Shown here: in pieces, positions 53,975-61,823 of the stretch
Numbering within the stretch: position 1 is the stretch's first letter
Layout: each line of letters begins with the position of its first letter
Assembly: GCF_000982825.1 (NCBI RefSeq)
Contig: NZ_CP011047.1
Span: 2,356,001 to 2,420,000, forward strand
Reading direction: 5' to 3'
Length of the DNA: 64,000 bases
Source of the DNA: Cronobacter sakazakii
Lineage (GTDB): Bacteria > Pseudomonadota > Gammaproteobacteria > Enterobacterales > Enterobacteriaceae
Made by a program: the position numbers and the translations under genes
The notes under the pieces: model-generated
The model's database searches: none
Told to the model about the DNA's origin: nothing
The model's input: only the letters and a program-made list of their open reading frames with translations

Positions 53975-55391
53975 ATCCCTCCTCGGAAAACTGCTGCTGT
54001 TTCTCGGCCTGCCGCTCTCGCTGCTGTGGGCATTTTCCGCGTTAAACAGCTATGTCAGCGCGCTGAACGCCGCAACTCAGGCCTACGATCGTACGCTGCT
54101 GGCCTCGGCACGTATTGTGGCTGAGCGCCTCAACGTGCATCACGGCGAATTACAGGCGGACGTGCCCTGGGTGGTGCTCGATAGCGTCGAGCGCAACATG
54201 AATGACCGCCTCTACTACAAAGTGAAAGATACGCGCGGGCGGGTTATCTCCGGCTATGACGATCTGCCCGCGATGCCGGGCGGCGTGGCGCGTACCGAGC
54301 TTTACCCGGCGCTGGCGTGGTTTTATCACGCGACCTATCAGGGCCAGCGGTTGCGCGTGGCGCGGCTGTTGCAGCCGGTCAATGAAGATGGCATTAACGG
54401 CATGGCGGAGATTTATGTCGCCGAGACGTTGCAGTCGCGTCATCTGCTGGCGCGGCAGTTGCTCATCTCGTCTGCGCTCTCGCAGGGCGGGCTGGTGCTG
54501 TTAACGCTGCTGCTCGCCGGGCTGCTGCTGCGCCGCGTGCTGAAACCGATGCGCAAGCTGTCGCGCCTGATGGTCAGACGCGCGCCCGGCGAACTGACGC
54601 CGCTGCCCGATCTGCTGCCGTGGTCGGAAACGCGCCTGTTGATTATCGCCTTCAACCGTTATATGAGCCGCCTGCGCGCGCTCATCGCCCGCCAGGAGCG
54701 CTTCAGCGCCGACGCCTCGCATCAGTTAAAAACGCCGCTGGCCGTGCTGAAAACCCAGGCGGCTGTGGCGCTGGCGAGCCCCGATCCGGCGCAGTGGCGC
54801 GAAAGCCTTCAGGCGATGAGCACGACGCTCGATCAGACTATCGATCTGACCGAGCGGTTATTACAGCTCGCGACGCTTCGGCGCGCCGAGCCCGGCGAGA
54901 CGCGCGCGCTCGATGTGGTGGATCTGGTGGCAGCGGCGCGGGAAAGCTGTTTTTCACGGCTGCCGCAGGCGCGCAGCAAGCCCGTCGATCTTGGTTATGA
55001 AGGCGAAGAGGGGCCGGTGTGGGTTGCCGCTGAACCGCTGCTGCTGGCGGAGCTGTGCGCCAATTTGCTGGATAACGCGCTGAAATATACGCCCGCGGGC
55101 GGCGTCGTGACGGTGCGCGTCTGCGTTGAGGCAGGGGAGGCGCGCCTTGAGGTCGAAGACAGCGGCCCCGGCATTGATGCCGCGCAGCGCGACCAGGCGC
55201 TGACGCCGTTTCGCCGTCTCGATAACGCCAGCACGCACCCCGGTGCCGGGCTGGGGCTGGCGCTGGTTAACGATATCGCCCGCTGGCACCGCACCCGCGC
55301 CGAACTCTTAAAAGGCGAGCAGCTCGGTGGTCTGCTGGTACGCGTGCGTCTGCTTCTCCATGCCTCTGCGCCAGGTCAAAGCGGCGTTTAA
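53955..55391 (+). CDS. tctE: TctE sensor kinase
   Basis: The product has 478 residues from MSWLRPESLLGKLLLFLGLP. It has two membrane spans flanking a periplasmic sensor domain, then HAMP, HisKA with phospho-His in SADASHQLKTPL, and HATPase with N-box LLDNALKYTP and G-box GAGLGLALV. It senses tricarboxylates and phosphorylates TctD. It is coupled to tctD. Confidence 0.95.
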   Translation: MSWLRPESLLGKLLLFLGLPLSLLWAFSALNSYVSALNAATQAYDRTLLASARIVAERLNVHHGELQADVPWVVLDSVERNMNDRLYYKVKDTRGRVISGYDDLPAMPGGVARTELYPALAWFYHATYQGQRLRVARLLQPVNEDGINGMAEIYVAETLQSRHLLARQLLISSALSQGGLVLLTLLLAGLLLRRVLKPMRKLSRLMVRRAPGELTPLPDLLPWSETRLLIIAFNRYMSRLRALIARQERFSADASHQLKTPLAVLKTQAAVALASPDPAQWRESLQAMSTTLDQTIDLTERLLQLATLRRAEPGETRALDVVDLVAAARESCFSRLPQARSKPVDLGYEGEEGPVWVAAEPLLLAELCANLLDNALKYTPAGGVVTVRVCVEAGEARLEVEDSGPGIDAAQRDQALTPFRRLDNASTHPGAGLGLALVNDIARWHRTRAELLKGEQLGGLLVRVRLLLHASAPGQSGV

Positions 55392-55532
55392 TGCTTTTCT
55401 GCATAGGTGTTTTCTCCTTTTTCAGGTGCCGCAGGCCTGCCGCGCCCGCCTCACGTTGATTGCCGCCCCGATACGGGTACAATGCCGCGTTGCGTTTTGC
55501 AGGGCACTTTTTCTTTTTTTGAGACACATGGA

Positions 55533-56075
55533 ATGAAAAACACACTTCGTTTAGCAATGGCCGGCCTGCTGCTGGCTGCCACCCAGGCGAGCGCCATCAG
55601 CGTCAACGGCTCCGTGGGTGAGCATTACACCAATATGGGCGTGGGCCTCGGCACCGAAAGCAGCGGTCTGCAACTGACCGGCAACTGGGCGCACAATGAC
55701 GATCACGGCGATATCGTGGGCGCGGGCCTGGGCTTCAATATGCCGCTCGGGCCGTTTATGGTGACGCCGGGCGTGAAGGCGGTTTACCTGAGCCCGAAAG
55801 AAGGCAGTGAAGGCTACGCGGCGGCGGTCGGCGGCGGCGTGCGCTGGGATCTCGGCCAGCATCTTTCACTGTTTGGTGACTACTACTACTCGCCGGATTC
55901 GCTTTCCAGCGGAGTGAACGATTACCAGGAAGCCAGCGCGGGCGCGCGTTTCTCGATCTTCCGCCCGATTAGCGTCGAAGCCGGTTATCGCTATATTAAC
56001 CTGACCGGTAAAGACGGCGATCGCGACAGCAAAGTGGCCGATGGCCCGTACCTGGGCGTCAGCGCAGGCTTCTGA
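55533..56075 (+). CDS. yfaZ: YfaZ family outer-membrane protein
   Basis: The product has 180 residues from MKNTLRLAMAGLLLAATQAS, a signal peptide ending ASA. The mature part has alternating beta strands (GLQLTGNWAHNDDHGDIVGA, ARFSIFRPISVEAGYRYINL) and ends with Phe, as outer-membrane barrels do. The family role is unknown. An upstream in-frame extension was rejected because the signal peptide starts here. Confidence 0.9.
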   Translation: MKNTLRLAMAGLLLAATQASAISVNGSVGEHYTNMGVGLGTESSGLQLTGNWAHNDDHGDIVGAGLGFNMPLGPFMVTPGVKAVYLSPKEGSEGYAAAVGGGVRWDLGQHLSLFGDYYYSPDSLSSGVNDYQEASAGARFSIFRPISVEAGYRYINLTGKDGDRDSKVADGPYLGVSAGF

Positions 56076-56168
56076 TTTTCCGGGCGCGGTGTTCCGCTGC
56101 GCCTGTTTTTCTCCTTCTTCTTTTCTCTGCGCGCTATAGTAAAGCGTTCCCTTCTTGCGGAGAAAATA

Positions 56169-57365
56169 ATGCTACAGACAGAAATGCTCTCGACCGGCGA
56201 TGAGGTGCTGCACGGTCAGATTGTCGATACCAACGCCGCCTGGCTTGCCGATCTGTTTTTTAATCAGGGACTGCCGCTGACCCGCCGCAACACCGTTGGC
56301 GACAGCCTGGAATCGCTGGTATCCGCGCTGACCGAGCGCAGCCAGCACGCCGATATTTTAATCGTCAACGGCGGCCTGGGGCCGACCAGCGACGATCTCA
56401 GCGCTGAAGCGGCGGCCCGCGCGGCAGGTGTGGAGCTGGTGCTGCACGAAGGCTGGCTCGCGCAGATGGAGCGCTTTTTCGAAGCGCGCGGGCGCGTAAT
56501 GGCCGCCAGCAACCGCAAACAGGCGCTGCTGCCGGCGGGCAGCGAAATGATCGACAACCCGGTCGGCACCGCCTGCGGGTTTGCTATAAAGCTCAATCGT
56601 TGTCTGATTTTCTTCACGCCGGGCGTGCCGTCTGAATTTAAGCGCATGGTGGAGCATGAGATCCTGCCGCGCCTGCGCGAGCGCTTTACGCTCCCCGAAC
56701 CCCCGCTCTGTCTGCGTCTCACCACCTTTGGCCGCTCTGAAAGCGACCTCGCCGCCGCGCTCGATACGCTGCCGCTGCCGCCGGATGTCGTGATGGGCTA
56801 CCGCTCCTCCACGCCGATTATCGAACTCAAACTCACCGGGCCTGCGTCGCGGCGTGCGGAGATGGAAGCCATCTGGCCAAAAGTGCGTGAAGTGGCGGGC
56901 GACAGCCTGATTTTTGAAGGCACCGAAACGCTGCCTGCCCAGATCGCCCGCTGCCTGCGCGAGCAGCAGCTCAGCATTACGTTAAGCGAACAGTTCACCG
57001 CGGGCCTGCTGGCGCTGCAACTCTCGGGGGCCGACGCGCCGCTACTGGCAAGCGAAGTGCTGCCCGCCCAGGTGGAGACGCTGGCGCAGACCGCCCACTG
57101 GAACGTTGATCGTCGCAGCCGTCATCTCGCCGACCTGGCGCTGAGCATCGCGAGCGTGGAAGACGACGAGATTAACATCGCGCTCACCACGCCGCAGGGC
57201 ACCCATGCCGTGCGCCTGCGCTTTAACGCCAGCCGCTACGCGCTGCATATCCGCCAGGAAATTTGCGCCATGATGGCGCTGACGCTGGTGCGCCGCTGGC
57301 TGAACGGCCAGGACGTGACGGCAAGCCAGGGCTGGGTGCAGGTAGTCGAAACACACACGGTCTGA
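56169..57365 (+). CDS. yfaY: CinA-like protein YfaY
   Basis: The 398-residue CinA/MoCF-like protein has the signatures TGDEVLHGQIVDTNAAWLAD, GGLGPTSDDLS and GVPSEFKRMVEHEILPRL. The C-terminal half lacks the usual nicotinamide-nucleotide amidase motif of PncC in obvious form. Long known as CinA-like in enterics, with no settled function. Good TTGCGGAG leader. Confidence 0.92.
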   Translation: MLQTEMLSTGDEVLHGQIVDTNAAWLADLFFNQGLPLTRRNTVGDSLESLVSALTERSQHADILIVNGGLGPTSDDLSAEAAARAAGVELVLHEGWLAQMERFFEARGRVMAASNRKQALLPAGSEMIDNPVGTACGFAIKLNRCLIFFTPGVPSEFKRMVEHEILPRLRERFTLPEPPLCLRLTTFGRSESDLAAALDTLPLPPDVVMGYRSSTPIIELKLTGPASRRAEMEAIWPKVREVAGDSLIFEGTETLPAQIARCLREQQLSITLSEQFTAGLLALQLSGADAPLLASEVLPAQVETLAQTAHWNVDRRSRHLADLALSIASVEDDEINIALTTPQGTHAVRLRFNASRYALHIRQEICAMMALTLVRRWLNGQDVTASQGWVQVVETHTV

Positions 57366-57701
57366 CACTGCAACGGGGCGCCTGTGCAGAGCCGGGCGTC
57401 CGTTATCTGCTGAACATCCAGACGCGCTGCTCTGCGCTCTATTCCCCTCTCTGTTTTCCATTTAGCGTACTGGCGCTCACGCCGCGCATTTTCCTTCTCT
57501 TTTATGCGCTTAATCGAAAGTAAACGCGCACCATTCGAAAATACATGGCAAAAATTTGCGCTTTTGTTTTCGAATGTCATATTTCTGTAACATTTTGTGC
57601 GACGTTTCACAGCATAAATAATCCATTTTGCCTACTATCACGCTCGCAAAGGAAACATAAGTAAAACGAATAGATATAAACCTCATCAGCAGGAGACAGA
57701 G
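57366..57701 (+). promoter_or_regulatory. glpT upstream region with CRP and GlpR-type sites
   Basis: There is no gene in this 336-bp gap. TGTGC-GACGTT-TCACA (57596-57611) is a near-consensus CRP site. ATTCGAAAA near 57533 and TTTTCGAAT near 57568 form an inverted pair resembling GlpR operator half-sites. TACTAT near 57634 is a possible -10. AGGAGA precedes the glpT ATG. These fit glpTQ control by cAMP-CRP and GlpR. Confidence 0.6.
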
Positions 57702-59054
57702 ATGTTAAGTATTTTTAAACCCGCCCCGCATCGCGCAAGGCTGCCTGACGGCGAGATAGATCCGCTCTATCGTCGCCTGCGCTGGCAGATTTTTATGGGG
57801 ATTTTCTTCGGCTATGCCGCTTACTATCTGGTGCGTAAAAACTTTGCCCTCGCGATGCCGTATCTGGTGGAGCAGGGCTTCTCGCGCGGCGATCTCGGTT
57901 TTGCGCTTTCGGGCATTTCCATCGCTTATGGATTCTCGAAATTCATCATGGGTTCGGTCTCTGACCGCTCAAATCCGCGCGTCTTTCTGCCCGCGGGCCT
58001 GATCCTGGCGGCGGCGGTGATGCTGTTTATGGGCTTCGTTCCCTGGGCGACGTCGAGCATTATGGTGATGTTTGTGCTGCTGTTCCTGTGCGGCTGGTTC
58101 CAGGGCATGGGGTGGCCGCCGTGTGGACGCACGATGGTGCACTGGTGGTCGCAGAAGGAGCGCGGCAGGATTGTCTCCGTGTGGAACTGCGCCCATAACG
58201 TGGGCGGCGGTATTCCGCCGCTGCTGTTCCTGCTCGGCATGGCATGGTTTAACGACTGGCACGCCGCGCTCTATATGCCTGCGTTAGCGGCGATTCTGGT
58301 GGCGATTATCGCCTTCGCCCTGATGCGCGATACGCCGCAGTCCTGCGGTCTGCCGCCTATCGAAGCGTACAAAAATGATTACCCGGACGACTATAACGAG
58401 AAGCACGAAGAAGAGCTGACCGCGAAGCAGATCTTCATGCAGTACGTGCTGCCGAATAAGCTGCTGTGGTACATCGCCATCGCGAACGTCTTCGTTTATC
58501 TGCTGCGCTACGGCATCCTCGACTGGTCGCCGACTTACTTAAAAGAGGTGAAGCATTTCGCGCTGGATAAATCTTCGTGGGCATATTTCTTCTATGAATA
58601 CGCAGGCATCCCCGGCACGCTGATTTGCGGCTGGATGTCGGACAAGGTTTTCCGCGGCAACCGCGGTGCGACGGGCGTGTTCTTTATGACGCTGGTGACT
58701 ATTGCCACTATCGTTTACTGGCTCAACCCGCCGGGCAACCCAAACATTGATATGGCTTGCATGATTGTCATCGGCTTCCTGATTTACGGCCCGGTAATGC
58801 TGATTGGTCTCCATGCGCTGGAACTGGCACCGAAAAAAGCGGCGGGCACCGCGGCGGGCTTCACCGGCCTGTTCGGCTACCTCGGCGGCTCGGTGGCGGC
58901 GAGCGCTATCGTCGGCTACACCGTCGATTTCTTCGGCTGGGATGGCGGCTTTATGGTGATGATTGGCGGCAGCATTCTGGCGGTATTACTACTGATTATC
59001 GTGATGGTCGGTGAGCATAAACACCACCATGCAACGCTTGCGAAACGCGGATAA
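57702..59054 (+). CDS. glpT: GlpT, glycerol-3-phosphate:phosphate antiporter
   Basis: The 450-residue major-facilitator protein is nearly identical in pattern to E. coli GlpT (YRRLRWQIFMGIFFGYAAYY, LVRKNFALAMPYLVEQ, GWPPCGRTMVHWWSQKERGR). Twelve membrane spans. It imports glycerol-3-phosphate, and also fosfomycin, in exchange for phosphate. It is 9 nt from glpQ in one operon. Confidence 0.97.
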   Translation: MLSIFKPAPHRARLPDGEIDPLYRRLRWQIFMGIFFGYAAYYLVRKNFALAMPYLVEQGFSRGDLGFALSGISIAYGFSKFIMGSVSDRSNPRVFLPAGLILAAAVMLFMGFVPWATSSIMVMFVLLFLCGWFQGMGWPPCGRTMVHWWSQKERGRIVSVWNCAHNVGGGIPPLLFLLGMAWFNDWHAALYMPALAAILVAIIAFALMRDTPQSCGLPPIEAYKNDYPDDYNEKHEEELTAKQIFMQYVLPNKLLWYIAIANVFVYLLRYGILDWSPTYLKEVKHFALDKSSWAYFFYEYAGIPGTLICGWMSDKVFRGNRGATGVFFMTLVTIATIVYWLNPPGNPNIDMACMIVIGFLIYGPVMLIGLHALELAPKKAAGTAAGFTGLFGYLGGSVAASAIVGYTVDFFGWDGGFMVMIGGSILAVLLLIIVMVGEHKHHHATLAKRG

Positions 59055-59063
59055 GGAGCACCG

Positions 59064-60122
59064 ATGAAACTGAAAATGACGCTGGCGGCGCTGGCGATTG
59101 GCGTAATGTCGGCAAGCGCGCTGGCGGCGGATAAACTGGTGATCGCGCATCGCGGTGCCAGTGGCTACCTGCCGGAGCATACGCTGCCTGCCAAAGCGAT
59201 GGCCTATGCGCAGGGCGCGGATTACCTTGAGCAGGATCTGGTGATGACCAAAGATGACCAGCTGGTGGTGCTGCATGACCACTACCTGGATCGCGTCACC
59301 GACGTGGCGGAGCGCTTCCCGGACCGCGCGCGTAAAGATGGCCGCTACTACGCAATCGATTTCACGCTCGCGGAGATCAAATCGCTGAAATTCAGCGAAG
59401 GCTTCGAGCTGGAAAACGGCAAAAAGGTGCAGACATTCCCCGGCCGCTTCCCGATGGGCAAATCCGATTTCCGGGTGCATACCTTTGAAGAAGAGATCGA
59501 ATTTGTGCAGGGGCTGAACCACTCCACCGGTAAAAACATTGGTATCTACCCGGAGATCAAAGCGCCGTGGTTCCACCATCAGGAGGGGAAAGACATCGCC
59601 CTTAAGGTGCTGGAAACCCTGAAAAAATATGGCTACACCACGAAGCAGGATAAGGTCTATCTGCAATGTTTCGACGCCAACGAGCTTAAGCGCATTAAAA
59701 ATGAGCTGGAGCCGAAACTGGGAATGGATCTGAAGCTGGTGCAGCTTATCGCTTACACCGACTGGAACGAAACCCAGGAGAAGCAGGCCGATGGCAAATG
59801 GGTAAACTATCGCTATGACTGGATGTTTAAACCGGGTGCCATGAAGCAGATTGCGCAGTACGCCGACGGCATCGGGCCGGATTACCATATGCTGGTGGCA
59901 GAAGGCTCGACCAAAGACCACGTGACGCTGACCGATATGGCGAAAGAGGCGCACGCCAGCCATTTGCAGGTGCACCCGTATACGGTGCGCGCCGACCAGT
60001 TGCCGGTATACGCCACGGACGTGAATCAGCTTTATGACGTGCTGTATAACAAGGCGGAAGTGGACGGGCTATTTACCGATTTCCCGGATAAAGCGGTGAG
60101 TTTTTTGAAAGATAATCGCTGA
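59064..60122 (+). CDS. glpQ: GlpQ, periplasmic glycerophosphodiester phosphodiesterase
   Basis: The product has 352 residues with a signal peptide (MKLKMTLAALAIGVMSASAL then AADK). The GDPD active site is visible: HRGASGYLPEHT, EQDLVMTKDDQLVVLHD. It hydrolyses glycerophosphodiesters to glycerol-3-phosphate, which GlpT imports. Confidence 0.97.
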   Translation: MKLKMTLAALAIGVMSASALAADKLVIAHRGASGYLPEHTLPAKAMAYAQGADYLEQDLVMTKDDQLVVLHDHYLDRVTDVAERFPDRARKDGRYYAIDFTLAEIKSLKFSEGFELENGKKVQTFPGRFPMGKSDFRVHTFEEEIEFVQGLNHSTGKNIGIYPEIKAPWFHHQEGKDIALKVLETLKKYGYTTKQDKVYLQCFDANELKRIKNELEPKLGMDLKLVQLIAYTDWNETQEKQADGKWVNYRYDWMFKPGAMKQIAQYADGIGPDYHMLVAEGSTKDHVTLTDMAKEAHASHLQVHPYTVRADQLPVYATDVNQLYDVLYNKAEVDGLFTDFPDKAVSFLKDNR

Positions 60123-60125
60123 TAT

Positions 60126-60200
60126 TGCCGGGTGGCGGTTTCGCCTGATCCGGCCTGGTAGTATGGTTTGCCAGGCCGGGTAAGCGTCGCGCCACCCGAC
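60126..60200. repeat. REP-like palindromic element
   Basis: GCCGGGTGGCG near 60126 is complementary to CGCCACCC near 60192, with GGCCTGG/CCAGGCC between. This has the form of the dispersed extragenic palindromes (REP/BIME) of Enterobacter-like genomes, between converging glpQ and yfaE. Confidence 0.65.
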
Positions 60201-60212
60201 AATACGGCGTTG

Positions 60213-60467
60213 TTACATCTCAATCTCAATATCGCCCTGCGGTTTACAGCAGCAGGGCAAAATCTCGCCTTCCTGAATAAACGCCAGCGGTTTGGTCAGC
60301 CACTGCACCTGGCCTGCGACCAGTTTGCAGCGGCACGAGCCGCAATAGCCTTCACGGCACTGGTACTCTACCGTCACCGCGTGTGACTCCAGCGCCACCA
60401 GCAGGGAAGGGTGCTCGTCCGGGCACGACAGCTCGGTGCCCGTCACGCGAAGCGTAATGCGACCCAT
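60213..60467 (-). CDS. yfaE: YfaE, [2Fe-2S] ferredoxin for NrdB
   Basis: This 84-residue plant-type ferredoxin has the cluster ligands Cys37, Cys42 and Cys45 (QCREGYCGSC) and a C-terminal Cys in PCCC (72-74). It supplies electrons for assembly and repair of the NrdB diferric-tyrosyl cofactor. It abuts nrdB (2-nt spacing). Confidence 0.95.
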   Translation of the reverse strand: MGRITLRVTGTELSCPDEHPSLLVALESHAVTVEYQCREGYCGSCRCKLVAGQVQWLTKPLAFIQEGEILPCCCKPQGDIEIEM

Positions 60468-60468
60468 A

Positions 60469-61599
60469 TCAGAGCTGGAAGCTGCTCAGATCGTCATGGT
60501 CGATTTCAGAATCGATCTGGCCGACCAGATAAGAGCTCACTTCCACTTCCTGCGGCGCTACCTGCACGTTATCAGACACAAGCCAGGTGTTGATCCACGG
60601 AATCGGGTTGGAGCGGGTTTTGAACGGCAGATCCAGACCGACAGCCTGCATACGGATATTGGTGATGTACTCAACGTACTGGCACAGAATATCTTTGTTC
60701 AGGCCGATCATGGAGCCGCCCTGGAACAGGTATTCCGCCCACTCTTTCTCCTGCTGCGCCGCCAGCACGAACAGGTCATAGCACTCCTGTTTGCACTCTT
60801 CGGCAATCGCCGCCATTTCCGGATCGTCTTCGCCGCTGCGCATCAGGTTCAGCATGTGCTGGGTGCCGGTCAGGTGCAGCGCTTCGTCGCGGGCAATCAG
60901 ACGGATGATTTTCGCGTTGCCTTCCATCAGTTCGCGCTCGGCGAAGGCGAAAGAGCAGGCGAAGCTGACGTAGAAGCGAATCGCTTCCAGCGCGTTGACG
61001 CTCATCAGGCACAGGTAGAGCTTTTTCTTAAGCTCGTGCAGGTTCACGGTCACGGTTTTGCCGTTGACGCTGTGAGTGCCTTCGCCCAGCAGGTGCCAGT
61101 AGCTGGTCATCTCGATCAGATCGTCGTAGTAATGCGAGATGCCTTCGGCGCGCTTTAAGATCTGCTCGTTGGTGACGATATCGTCAAACACCACCGCCGG
61201 ATCGTTGACGATATTGCGGATGATGTGGGTGTAAGAGCGCGAGTGAATGGTCTCGGAAAACGCCCAGGTTTCGACCCAGGTTTCCAGCTCCGGGATGGAG
61301 ATCAGCGGCAGCAGCGCCACGTTCGGGCTGCGGCCCTGGATGGAATCAAGCAGCGTCTGGTATTTCAGGTTGCTGATGAAAATGTGTTTTTCATGCTCCG
61401 GCAGCGCCTGGAAATCGATGCGGTCGCGGGAAACGTCCACTTCTTCAGGACGCCAGAAGAATGACAGCTGCTTTTCGATAAGCTTTTCGAAAATTTCATA
61501 TTTTTGCTGATCGTAACGCGCCACGTTGACCGGTTGGCCAAAAAACATGGGTTCAAGAAGCTGGTCGTTTTTCGTCTGTGAAAATGTGGTGTAGGCCAT
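60469..61599 (-). CDS. nrdB: NrdB, ribonucleotide reductase beta subunit
   Basis: The product has 376 residues, the E. coli NrdB length, from MAYTTFSQTKNDQLLEPMFF. The cofactor site SETIHSRSYTH holds iron ligands Glu115 and His118 and the radical Tyr122. It forms the class Ia enzyme with NrdA. Confidence 0.97.
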   Translation of the reverse strand: MAYTTFSQTKNDQLLEPMFFGQPVNVARYDQQKYEIFEKLIEKQLSFFWRPEEVDVSRDRIDFQALPEHEKHIFISNLKYQTLLDSIQGRSPNVALLPLISIPELETWVETWAFSETIHSRSYTHIIRNIVNDPAVVFDDIVTNEQILKRAEGISHYYDDLIEMTSYWHLLGEGTHSVNGKTVTVNLHELKKKLYLCLMSVNALEAIRFYVSFACSFAFAERELMEGNAKIIRLIARDEALHLTGTQHMLNLMRSGEDDPEMAAIAEECKQECYDLFVLAAQQEKEWAEYLFQGGSMIGLNKDILCQYVEYITNIRMQAVGLDLPFKTRSNPIPWINTWLVSDNVQVAPQEVEVSSYLVGQIDSEIDHDDLSSFQL

Positions 61600-61637
61600 G
61601 ACGTAGATCCTGTCTGCAAACAATATCGGCTGTTGAC

Positions 61638-61787
61638 GGTGGGGGCGCTTCGCTTACCCACCCTACGGCCAACGGTTCGGCTGTTAACGGTGGGTGCGCT
61701 TTGCTTACCCACCCTACGGCCAACGGTTCGGCTGTTAACGGTTCGGCTATAAATGGTGGGTGTGCTTCGCTTACCCACCCTACGGCC
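61638..61787. repeat. Three dispersed palindromic repeats between nrdB and nrdA
   Basis: Three copies of about 33 bp (GGTGGGTGCGCTTCGCTTAC then CCACCCTACGGCC) at 61638-61670, 61689-61721 and 61755-61787. They are separated by a repeated linker containing AACGGTTCGGCTGTTAAC. Each can fold as a hairpin (GGTGGGT/ACCCACC). Confidence 0.8.
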
Positions 61788-61823
61788 TTAACAACAAGAG
61801 GGCGGGTTTCCCCGCCCTGCGTG

